A stretch of DNA of 6,835 bases, taken from positions 1 through 6,835 of the forward strand of contig JAKAIH010000150.1 of assembly GCA_021825225.1 (NCBI GenBank), in the 5' to 3' direction. The DNA is from Pseudomonadota bacterium (GTDB taxonomy: Bacteria; Pseudomonadota; Gammaproteobacteria; Burkholderiales; SG8-39). The translations under genes and the position numbers were made by a program. The stretch's first letter is position 1. The number at the start of each line of letters is the position of its first letter. Below are positions 1-6,835 of the stretch, piece after piece. A model generated the notes under the pieces. The model was not told the origin of the DNA, made no database searches, and saw only the letters and a list, made by a program, of their open reading frames with translations.

Positions 1-748
1 TCAGGGCGTGATCGGCGAGGAGATGCGGATCCTGCTGTGGCGCGAAAATGAGCGGGAGCCCGGGATCGTGGTAAATCCTGGTCCCCGCGCTCCCCGCCCT
101 GTAGGCGAAGCAATACTTGCCGCGCGTGTCCAGGATCTTGCCCTGTTCGCGGAACACTATGCCCCAAAGAAGTTGATCTGCGATGTTGTAGTCCACATCG
201 CCTGCTTCGTGATTGAATCCGCCGTTTCTTGCCCAGATAAGCTCCAGAACAGCGGAACTGGTGAATCCGATGCCGGCCCCGGGGTGTTCCACATAGCCGA
301 ACTGGGGGACTTCGGCGCCGATATTCAGCGGCGTGGACAGGCTGCACCCGGGTTCGCTTTGAAATATGTCCAGGAACACCTGGTCGAAGTTGTCCTGCGT
401 CGCCACGTAATCGTCCTCGACGAAGAACCACCACTTGTAACCGTCCTTGCGATACGCCTCATAGGCGTCGTGATATGAGCCGTAGGATTGGCCGCGATTC
501 TCGCGCCGGCGAATGTCCACCAGCGGACCGGCCTGTGTCCTCATCTCGTCGATCGCGCGGGTGATATGCGCCGGCTCATCTTTCATGAGCGGAAAATAGA
601 CCACGATTTTGTCGATGGAGTGCTGCAGGAGCTTGAGGCGGCGGAGGTGCTCGCGGGCGTATATGAGCGGATCCGACTCATACCTGCTGTCTCGGCCGCG
701 CCGCGTGCCGGTCCAGCTCGCGATGACGTAGCACAAGCCTTCTTTCAT
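1..748 (-). CDS. GT-A-like glycosyltransferase, C-terminus cut off by window edge
   Basis: Reading from ATG at 748 gives 249 codons without a stop to the left edge, so the C-terminus is missing. I do not recognise the exact family. The layout resembles a GT-A nucleotide-sugar transferase: a beta-strand start (LCYVIASW), an ENRGQSYGSYHDAYE segment at about residues 83-97 like the ENxGxDxG regions of family 2-like enzymes, and a hydrophobic strand WWFFVEDDY (107-114) whose Glu-Asp-Asp (111-113) is a plausible DXD-type metal/nucleotide-sugar site. A later segment, HPGAGIGFTSSAVLEL (155-170), fits an acceptor-side region. No signal peptide or membrane helix is seen, so it is probably cytoplasmic or peripheral. 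GGAGGGGG lies 9 bases before the ATG and supports the start. It follows the 786-1928 aminotransferase by 37 bases and is probably co-transcribed with it. The coding call is strong; the transferase role is inferred from motif and context. Confidence 0.8.
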   Translation of the reverse strand, partial: MKEGLCYVIASWTGTRRGRDSRYESDPLIYAREHLRRLKLLQHSIDKIVVYFPLMKDEPAHITRAIDEMRTQAGPLVDIRRRENRGQSYGSYHDAYEAYRKDGYKWWFFVEDDYVATQDNFDQVFLDIFQSEPGCSLSTPLNIGAEVPQFGYVEHPGAGIGFTSSAVLELIWARNGGFNHEAGDVDYNIADQLLWGIVFREQGKILDTRGKYCFAYRAGSAGTRIYHDPGLPLIFAPQQDPHLLADHAL

Positions 749-757
749 CGTCTCTTT

Positions 758-765
758 CCCCCTCC
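758..765 (-). promoter_or_regulatory. Ribosome binding site of the left-edge glycosyltransferase
   Basis: On the minus strand, GGAGGGGG ends 9 bases before the ATG at 748. It is one of the clearest Shine-Dalgarno sequences in the window and fixes the start of this gene. Confidence 0.75.
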
Positions 766-785
766 GCGTCCGGCAGACGCCGGCG

Positions 786-1928
786 TTACCAGCCTTCCTG
801 CAACACCTCGCATATGCTGTCCACCTGCTCCAGGCTCATCCTGGTATGCAGGGGAAGGACGAGATACTTGTCGTCGATCGAATCCATCGCCGGGAAGGTC
901 TCGTTGCAGCCGAATACCGTATACCGGTCATTGCGAAAATGCGTTTGTGCGGATTCGATTCTGCGGCTGCGCAATTTGAGCTGGCACTCCAAACGCGATT
1001 CGACCAGAATTGTAAACAGCCAGGCAGCATGCTCCTTGCGCGGATCGAAGTCGTTTACGATGGCGATGCCGGAGACTTTCTTCAGGTTCTCCACGTAACG
1101 CCGGTAGAGCGCGCGGCGATACGCAAGCGTCTGGTCAAATTCCTCCAGGCCCGCTAGTCCGATCGCCGCGCCAATGTCGGTCATCTGATACTTGTAGCCG
1201 ACCTCGGTGATGTCGTTATCCCAAATCCCTTTCTGCTTGTCCGTTCGGTCGATGCCGAACCAGCGCAGCCGGCGGGCGAGCGGAGCCAGCGATTCGTCGA
1301 GGAACGTCACCAGGCCGCCATCGCCCGTTGTCAGCTGCTTGATCGCCTGGAAGCTGTACATGGTGAACTCGGAAATCGCGCCCAGCGGCTTTCCGTCGTA
1401 GGTCGCACCGAGCGCATGCGCCGCGTCTTCGATGACCGGGATGCGGTACTGGTCGGCGAGCGCGCGTATTTCGGCCATATCGCAGGGAAGCCCGCCGTAA
1501 TGCACGCACACGATGGCCCTGGTTCGGTCCGAGATCTTGCGTTTCAGATCCTCGATCGAAAGGTTCAGCGTGCGCGGGTCGACATCGACGAACCTCGGCT
1601 TCGCCCCGATGTAAAGCAGAGGGATATTCGTCGCGGTGCAGGTGAACAGCGGCACCAGCACTTCGTCGCCCGGCTTGATGCCGGCAAGCAGATAGGCGAG
1701 GTGGAGCGCATCGGTACCGGAACCCGTGGACACGCAGGGTCCGGGCTGCTGGAACTGCGCGCGAAAGCGGGCCTCGAACAGATCGACTTTGGGGCCCTGC
1801 CCGATCCAGCGGCCGTCGAGGGTGTCGCAAACGTACTGCTTCGCCTTTTTGGGCATATGCGGATGAAACAGTACGATGCCCTCGTCGGTGGACATCATCG
1901 GAAGATCATTTTTCGGGGCTCTGGCCAT
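786..1928 (-). CDS. DegT/DnrJ/EryC1/StrS family PLP-dependent sugar aminotransferase
   Basis: A 380-residue fold-type I enzyme of the family that transfers an amino group, usually from glutamate, to a nucleotide-linked keto-sugar. Visible family features are the N-terminal WIGQGPKVDLFE (41-52), phosphate-binding SGT (70-72), IEDAAHALGA with the pyridine-binding Asp at 168, and SFQAIKQLTTGDGG with the Schiff-base Lys at 197. Further on come RRLRWFGIDR and EVGYKYQMTDIGAAIGL. All catalytic residues are present, so it should be active. A TTG start at 1943 would add five residues. ATG at 1928 is preferred because AGAGGA lies just upstream, although its 4-base spacing is short. The length is normal for the family. 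Base composition is less GC-rich than in the two homologues at 3028-5373, and the C-terminal helix lacks their IPCGWWL segment, so it is the more distant paralogue. The substrate and the position aminated (C3 or C4) cannot be read from the sequence. Confidence 0.93.
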   Translation of the reverse strand: MARAPKNDLPMMSTDEGIVLFHPHMPKKAKQYVCDTLDGRWIGQGPKVDLFEARFRAQFQQPGPCVSTGSGTDALHLAYLLAGIKPGDEVLVPLFTCTATNIPLLYIGAKPRFVDVDPRTLNLSIEDLKRKISDRTRAIVCVHYGGLPCDMAEIRALADQYRIPVIEDAAHALGATYDGKPLGAISEFTMYSFQAIKQLTTGDGGLVTFLDESLAPLARRLRWFGIDRTDKQKGIWDNDITEVGYKYQMTDIGAAIGLAGLEEFDQTLAYRRALYRRYVENLKKVSGIAIVNDFDPRKEHAAWLFTILVESRLECQLKLRSRRIESAQTHFRNDRYTVFGCNETFPAMDSIDDKYLVLPLHTRMSLEQVDSICEVLQEGW

Positions 1929-2158
1929 GACATCCTCTGACAATCACAAGCTCGCCATACGCGCGGCTAAGTCCGTTTTCGATTATCTGTTCCTGCGGTG
2001 CCTGCGCAAACAGGTCCGGGATCAGACCACCAACAGCACCGGCACGATCGGATATCGGCGCCCGCTTCGCTTCATTCCCGACCAGCCGTCAAATGCCGAA
2101 TTGTACATGGCGCGGATGGGCGCCAAACGGGCGGGTCATATGCGGATCACGAAGCGCG
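1929..2158. other. Intergenic spacer with a possible weak minus-strand promoter
   Basis: These 230 bases separate the acetyltransferase stop from the next aminotransferase start and hold no recognisable gene. On the minus strand TACAAT at 2105-2100 matches five of six bases of a sigma-70 -10 box, but no convincing -35 box lies 16-18 bases upstream. A promoter here would let the left two genes be transcribed separately, which would fit the long gap and the change of base composition. A plus-strand frame stays open through the spacer, but its predicted protein resembles nothing I know. Confidence 0.3.
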
Positions 2159-3027
2159 TCAGATGCGGTCGAGAAACGGGATATACCAGCCCTCGAAGCT
2201 GCGCGCACAGGCGGGTTCCGCGAGCGGCAACCACATCGCAAGCGCCTGTTCGTGCCAGCCGAATCCGGGTATGCCGGATAGCCAGCGTTGCGCTTCGCTG
2301 CCGCGGCGCGCGTTGACGTACACCGTGCGGCGGGCCGCGCAACAGTCCTGCCACAGCGCCGCATAGCCTGAGGGCGCACCGCCGAGCTCGTAGACGTAAG
2401 CGTTTTCGGCCCGCAGGCCATAGATCGCATAGGCCGCTCCGCAAGGACTGATGCGCATTTCCAGCCGTTCGGCCGGCAGCGGCAGCGTTCGGTAGCTCGC
2501 GCCGTCACGCTGCAGGTGTGCCTCGGAACTGCGCACGCGCATGGCCTCGATCGCGCCCGCATCTGCCTGGCTGCAGCCCGCTGCCGCGCCGCCCGGGCTG
2601 ATGCAGCTTCCGAACATGCCGCAGTCCGACGTCGTCCAGCCGAGGCGCCGATAGAACCCGGACTGCGCGGTAAACAGCACGGCGAAGTCGGTGCCCTCGG
2701 CGCGCAGCGCCGTTTGCGCCGCGCGCAGCAGCCGCGAGGCGAAACCCTGGCCGCGCATGGCCGGGCGCGTGTACACCATGCCTATCATCGCGCCGCGCCA
2801 GCTGCGCTCCGGTGCAATCCAGTCGAAGCGCTTGATCGCGATTGCCGCGGCAATGTCCCCGCCGCGGCAGGCGACGAGGATGTTCGCGCAGTTTTCGCCA
2901 CGCAGCACGTCGGGAAAGCGCAGTGCGAGCGAGACGCTGCGCGCCCTGGAAAAAATGAATTCTTCGTCGAGCAGCGCGATGAGCGCCGGCAGCTCGGCCG
3001 GCATGCAGGGCCGGATCAGCGCAGGCG

Positions 3028-3034
<7 letters not shown>
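2159..3034 (-). CDS. GNAT family N-acetyltransferase
   Basis: A 291-residue protein of the GCN5-related acyltransferase superfamily, which transfers an acyl group from acyl-CoA to an amine. The N-terminus (IRPCMPAELPALIALLDEEF, about 7-26) is a typical first strand and helix. Residues 83-100 contain the acyl-CoA pyrophosphate loop, with MRGQGFAS at 93-100 matching the R/Q-x-x-G-x-G/A pattern. GFYRRLGW at 126-133 is the usual C-terminal motif of the domain. The remaining roughly 150 residues look like a second, degenerate GNAT-like or substrate-binding half and end in GWYIPFLDRI. The frame extends 17 codons further upstream, but ATG at 3034 is chosen because it overlaps the preceding stop as ATGGTAG, the arrangement expected for translational coupling. 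In this cluster the likely substrate is an amino sugar made by a DegT-type enzyme. That is inferred from context; an unrelated amine substrate is possible. Confidence 0.85.
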
Positions 3035-4143
<1,109 letters not shown>

Positions 4144-4266
4144 CGGCGCACCATCGCCTCCGTTCCTTGCTCGAATCTCAATCTACCAGTATGTCGGCGA
4201 CAAACGGCAATCGCGGGCGGTCGCATCCCGGGCCCGCGGCCAATACCCCTTCCCCTGCTCATGCCG
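4144..4266. other. Short spacer with a 7-bp inverted repeat
   Basis: These 123 bases lie between two co-directional DegT-type genes. An inverted repeat, CGCGGGC at 4212-4218 and GCCCGCG at 4232-4238, could form a 7-bp stem with a 13-base loop. No T-run follows on the minus strand, so it is not a typical intrinsic terminator. GGAGG (4161-4157) followed by a second, out-of-frame ATG at 4154 precedes the downstream start. Confidence 0.35.
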
Positions 4267-5373
4267 CTACCAGCCCTGGCGCAGCGCGGATACGATGCGC
4301 TCGCGCCCGGCCTCGTCCAGCCACCAGCCGCAGGGAATGTGCAGCATGGAAGCGTAGAAGCGATCGAGGCCGGGCAGCTCGCAGCGGCTTGCGGCGAACA
4401 CGCTGTGGCGGTCGTTGCGCTTGTGCGCGAGCGAATTGCCGATGCCGAGTTCGGTGAGCCGGCGCGCCAGTTCGTCGCGGCGCTCGGCGAGCACGGTGTA
4501 GAACCAGTAGGAGGGTTCGGCCGCCGCGTCCCAGGCGCACAGCTCGATGCCGGGTATGCCGCGCAGCGCCGCATCGAAGTACTTGCCGTTGGCGATGTGG
4601 CGTTCGATCACCGGTGCGATGTGCTCGAGCTGCACCAGACCGATGGTCGCGTTGACGTTGTTCATGTGGTACTTGTAGCCGACCTCGGCCACGTCGACTT
4701 CGGTGCGCGGCGCGGCGCGGTCTATGCCGAACCAGCGCAGGCGCCGGCCGCGCGGCAGGTCGCCCGCGTTGCGGCAGGCGAGCATGCCGCCGTCGACCGT
4801 GGTGAGATGCTTGATCGCCTGCAGCGAATACATGGCGTATTCGGACTGGCTGCCGATCGGCAGGCCGGCATAGCGCGCACCGAGCGCATGCGCCGCGTCT
4901 TCGATCACCGGCACGCCATGGCGCGCGGCGACTGCCCGGATCGCGGCCATGGACGCTGGGATCCCGCCGTAGTGCACCACCAGGATGGCGCGCGTGCGCG
5001 GCGTGATTTTCGCCTCGATCGCCGCGGCCGAGAGATTGCCGTTGCGCGGATCGACATCGGCCCACACCACGCGCGCGCCGGCGTGCAGGACGGCGAGATT
5101 GGTCGGCTCGGCGGTCATCGCGGTGGAGACGACCTCGTCGCCGGGTCCTGCGCCGGCGAGCAGCAGGGCCACATGCAGCGCGGCGGTGCCGGAATAGAAC
5201 GACAGGATGTGCGGCTGGCCGGCGAAGGCGCCGAAGCGCTGCTCGAATTCGGCCACCGGCGCGCCTTCGGAAATCTGGCCGCTGTAGAGCACCTCGCGCA
5301 GGCGCGGCAGCAGCGCGGCCTCGGGCGCCATGAACACCTTGAACAGCGGAATGCCGGCCGGTGCGTGACTCAT
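4267..5373 (-). CDS. DegT/DnrJ/EryC1/StrS family PLP-dependent sugar aminotransferase
   Basis: A 368-residue fold-type I enzyme expected to aminate a nucleotide-linked keto-sugar in the cytoplasm. It has GIPLFKVFM at the N-terminus, the phosphate-binding SGT at 61-63, VHYGGIPASM at 133-142, IEDAAHALGA with the PLP-contacting Asp159, and MYSLQAIKHLTTVDGG with the Schiff-base Lys188. The usual TTGEGG/TTGDGG loop reads TTVDGG, a mild deviation. RRLRWFGIDR and EVGYKYHMNNVNATIGL follow, and the C-terminus is HIPCGWWL...RQGW. The intact lysine predicts activity. It is clearly paralogous to the lysine-less protein immediately downstream (shared IPLFKV start, RNDR segment and IPCGWWL end), so the two could form a hetero-oligomer, since family active sites lie at the dimer interface. 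The start is ATG at 5373, with only a weak GAAGCG ahead of it. The substrate cannot be assigned. Confidence 0.93.
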   Translation of the reverse strand: MSHAPAGIPLFKVFMAPEAALLPRLREVLYSGQISEGAPVAEFEQRFGAFAGQPHILSFYSGTAALHVALLLAGAGPGDEVVSTAMTAEPTNLAVLHAGARVVWADVDPRNGNLSAAAIEAKITPRTRAILVVHYGGIPASMAAIRAVAARHGVPVIEDAAHALGARYAGLPIGSQSEYAMYSLQAIKHLTTVDGGMLACRNAGDLPRGRRLRWFGIDRAAPRTEVDVAEVGYKYHMNNVNATIGLVQLEHIAPVIERHIANGKYFDAALRGIPGIELCAWDAAAEPSYWFYTVLAERRDELARRLTELGIGNSLAHKRNDRHSVFAASRCELPGLDRFYASMLHIPCGWWLDEAGRERIVSALRQGW

Positions 5374-5598
5374 CGCGCTTCGAATTTACCGGTCGAGCCG
5401 GCGCCCCGGGCAAGCAGAAACGTCTTGTCAGTGCAGTCGATAGATGGCATGGCGAACCGGAAAAACCAGCAATGGCCCGATTCTAGCGGTATTCCCCGGA
5501 GTCGACCAAGGCCGGCGTCGTTGACGCCGGCATCGATACCGCCGGCATCGGCGCATCCGGCGTCGTGGTGCGCGCGGAGCGCATCCGCCGGCAGGCGG
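5374..5598. other. Intergenic spacer with GC-rich hairpin and 15-base repeats
   Basis: No convincing gene lies in these 225 bases between the fucosyltransferase stop and the next start. They contain a perfect GC-rich hairpin at 5511-5531 and repeated GCCGGCATCG/CCGGCGTCGT units at 5511-5567. A 93-codon minus-strand frame crosses the spacer, but it overlaps the end of the fucosyltransferase and resembles no known protein. Confidence 0.5.
5511..5531. repeat. Perfect 9-bp GC-rich hairpin
   Basis: GCCGGCGTC at 5511-5519 and its exact reverse complement GACGCCGGC at 5523-5531 are separated by GTT. The hairpin lies 68 bases after the fucosyltransferase stop on the minus strand. It is not followed by a T-run, so it could be an RNA-stabilising or attenuating stem, or a weak terminator, but not a classical intrinsic terminator. 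Confidence 0.55.
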
Positions 5599-6501
5599 TC
5601 AAAGCCTAAGCCAGCCTGCCGGAATAATGTCGGGCATCGGCACTTGCGCAAACCATCGAGACGGCGCGATCACGATTTTGGAAGTGTGCTCGCACAACCA
5701 GGCTCCCCACCAGCTGAGCGAGCTGTTGGCGATGATGTGATGCCGGCACAGGCTCATCAGGCGCAGATCCTCATGCGCCGCGGCAGGCCCGTTATGGGAC
5801 ACGAAACTCACCGGCAGTCCGAGCTGGAGATTGTCCTTGGCCCAATCCGGATCGTCGGAGAAAACGAAAAAGTGGGCGGAGGACAGGGTTGCGGCGACGG
5901 TCCGGGCGGCGCGGTAATAGTAATCGAGCGGCAACAGGCCGAGCAATCGGCTCAGGTGGGGATTGTCCGCATAATCTCCGCGCCGGATATGCAGGCTCAC
6001 TGCGTCGGTGGAGCGGATGCTGTTTGCCAGCGACAGATTTTCACCGCTCAATTCGTCGCGCAGCCGCAGGTCGGCGCGAATCACCCCTTCGCTGGGCTTG
6101 AAGTACTGTTCCGACTGCCAATAGCCCTGCAGGTAGACCTCGCGCGGCGTGCGCAGCATTTCCGGAAGATAAGTGCCTGCCAGGCTGTCGTCGGCGCGAA
6201 ACACGCCGCCGCGGCCGGCCCGCGAGCGCCGGCTCAGTATGCCGCGGATTCCCCAGCGGCCGGTGCGCGCCTGTTCCGCCTGCGCCAGCGCGCCGGATTT
6301 CAATGCGGCGACTTGCTCGGGGGTGGCGAGATCCTGCGCGATCGCAAACCGGTCGAGAAGGTAGCCGCGCAGCGGGTAGGCCTGAAACGGCGAAATGTCG
6401 AGCCTGAGCGGCGTGCGGTGATGCAGGGACAGGTGCCGGCCGGCTGCATACATGAAGAGCTGGTTGCCCAGCCCTCCGGTGATTTGAACCACAACCGTCA
6501 T
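5599..6501 (-). CDS. GT11 family alpha-1,2-fucosyltransferase
   Basis: A 300-residue protein, the usual size for bacterial GT11 enzymes, which transfer L-fucose from GDP-fucose to the 2-OH of a galactose-type acceptor. Visible family motifs are the N-terminal VVVQITGGLGNQLFMYAAGRHL (3-24), QGYWQSEQYF (125-134), HIRRGDY (171-177; the HxRRxD motif implicated in GDP-fucose binding), FVFSDDPDW (212-220) and the C-terminal NSSLSWWGAWL (259-269). There is no signal peptide or membrane segment, so it should act at the cytoplasmic face of the membrane on a lipid-linked glycan. The frame continues 60 codons upstream, but that part is Arg/Pro/Ala-rich and unlike the family, and the GLGNQ motif normally sits within the first 15 residues, so ATG at 6501 is chosen. 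It is the first minus-strand gene after the divergent intergenic region and probably opens the transcription unit. The exact acceptor is unknown. Confidence 0.93.
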   Translation of the reverse strand: MTVVVQITGGLGNQLFMYAAGRHLSLHHRTPLRLDISPFQAYPLRGYLLDRFAIAQDLATPEQVAALKSGALAQAEQARTGRWGIRGILSRRSRAGRGGVFRADDSLAGTYLPEMLRTPREVYLQGYWQSEQYFKPSEGVIRADLRLRDELSGENLSLANSIRSTDAVSLHIRRGDYADNPHLSRLLGLLPLDYYYRAARTVAATLSSAHFFVFSDDPDWAKDNLQLGLPVSFVSHNGPAAAHEDLRLMSLCRHHIIANSSLSWWGAWLCEHTSKIVIAPSRWFAQVPMPDIIPAGWLRL

Positions 6502-6697
6502 GCCGCATCCCGCCGGTCGGCGCGTGGCCGCGGACGAATCGCGCCGCGGAGCCGGCAGAGCTTGCGCGCCGCGGCGATTGCGCCGCGGGCAGCGCGACAG
6601 CCGCGGCGGCCGGACCAGTACATCGTTTGCTGAATCGGGATTCCCCTGTGCGCAGGCGCTGCTGTAGTTTATCGCCGGCACCGGCTAAAATCCACCG
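6502..6697. promoter_or_regulatory. Divergent intergenic region between fucosyltransferase and plus-strand gene
   Basis: These 196 bases must hold the starts of both divergent transcripts unless the minus-strand genes are read from further right. A plausible -10 box is visible only for the plus strand. A perfect inverted repeat (CCGCGGCG at 6569-6576, CGCCGCGG at 6581-6588, 4-base loop) lies in what would be the fucosyltransferase leader, without a T-run. No convincing minus-strand -35/-10 pair was found. Confidence 0.45.
6674..6691 (+). promoter_or_regulatory. Candidate -10 box TAAAAT with adjoining palindrome
   Basis: TAAAAT at 6686-6691 matches five of six bases of the sigma-70 -10 consensus. 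It directly follows the inverted repeat GCCGG-CA-CCGGC (6674-6685), which could be an operator. No good -35 box is visible at the usual distance. A start of transcription six or seven bases downstream would fall on or next to the ATG at 6698, giving a leaderless or nearly leaderless message. Confidence 0.4.
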
Positions 6698-6835
6698 ATG
6701 GGACTCGTAACGGCAGGACTTCCGGGTGAGATAACGCTGGAGCTCGCGCGGCTGGGCAATGCCGCCGTGTTCGTTGAAACCGGGACCTTTCAAGGCCGGA
6801 CCACGCTGTGGGCGTCGCAGCACTTCGATGCCGTG
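6698..6835 (+). CDS. N-terminal part of a probable SAM-dependent methyltransferase
   Basis: Reading from ATG at 6698, 46 codons stay open to the right edge, so most of the protein lies outside the window. The segment AVFVETGTFQGRTTLWASQHFDAV (about residues 23-46) looks like the first strand and glycine-containing loop (ETGTFQG) of a class I S-adenosylmethionine-dependent methyltransferase, followed by its first helix. Such enzymes often methylate sugars in polysaccharide clusters. It is divergent from all other genes here. No Shine-Dalgarno sequence precedes the ATG, and a TAAAAT box ends seven bases before it. With so little of the protein visible, another Rossmann-like fold cannot be excluded. 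Confidence 0.55.
   Translation, partial: MGLVTAGLPGEITLELARLGNAAVFVETGTFQGRTTLWASQHFDAV

Noticed and set aside
1876..2316. A plus-strand frame open through the 1929-2158 spacer
   Set aside because: It overlaps two real genes on the other strand, lacks a good ribosome binding site and has no recognisable motif. Weakly possible only as a gene remnant.
5370..5651. A 93-codon minus-strand frame with a repeating Asp-Ala-Gly pattern
   Set aside because: It overlaps the end of the fucosyltransferase gene, the repeat comes from the 15-base DNA repeats, and there is no family resemblance or ribosome binding site.
4261..6633. A 790-codon plus-strand open frame
   Set aside because: It lies antisense to the aminotransferase and fucosyltransferase, both of which have clear family motifs. 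Its product is low-complexity and matches nothing known, so it is a by-product of high GC content.
6502..6681. A 60-residue N-terminal extension of the fucosyltransferase
   Set aside because: The Arg/Pro/Ala-rich stretch is unlike GT11 proteins, whose GLGNQ motif is close to the N-terminus.

Overview
The window is GC-rich, densely coding bacterial DNA that reads as part of a cell-surface polysaccharide (O-antigen, capsule or exopolysaccharide) gene cluster. The GC content, short gene spacing and gene families suggest a proteobacterium, possibly a beta- or gammaproteobacterium. No rRNA, tRNA or ribosomal gene is present to settle the taxonomy.

Layout: six genes lie on the minus strand and are read from right to left. 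They are a GT11-type alpha-1,2-fucosyltransferase (5599-6501), a DegT/DnrJ/EryC1/StrS-type PLP aminotransferase (4267-5373), a second DegT homologue that has lost the PLP-binding lysine (3028-4143), a GNAT-type acetyltransferase overlapping it by 7 bases (2159-3034), a third DegT-type aminotransferase with an intact active site (786-1928), and a GT-A-like glycosyltransferase that runs off the left edge (1-748). At the right edge a divergent plus-strand gene begins at 6698; its N-terminus resembles an S-adenosylmethionine-dependent methyltransferase.

How the genes may work together: DegT enzymes usually transfer an amino group to a nucleotide-linked keto-sugar, and a GNAT enzyme can then N-acylate the amino sugar. 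Glycosyltransferases, here a probable fucosyltransferase and a less familiar one, build the repeat unit. The window therefore suggests a glycan containing one or more N-acylated amino sugars and fucose or a related deoxyhexose. The enzymes making the keto-sugar precursors and GDP-fucose are not in the window.

The most unusual point is the middle DegT homologue. Arginine 182 sits exactly where the Schiff-base lysine lies in its two neighbours, and its phosphate-binding SGT motif is also changed, yet the frame is intact and full length. It is translationally coupled to the acetyltransferase. It may be a partner subunit, a repurposed enzyme or a binding protein. The left third (genes at 1-748 and 786-1928) is visibly less GC-rich than the 2159-5373 block, so the cluster looks mosaic.
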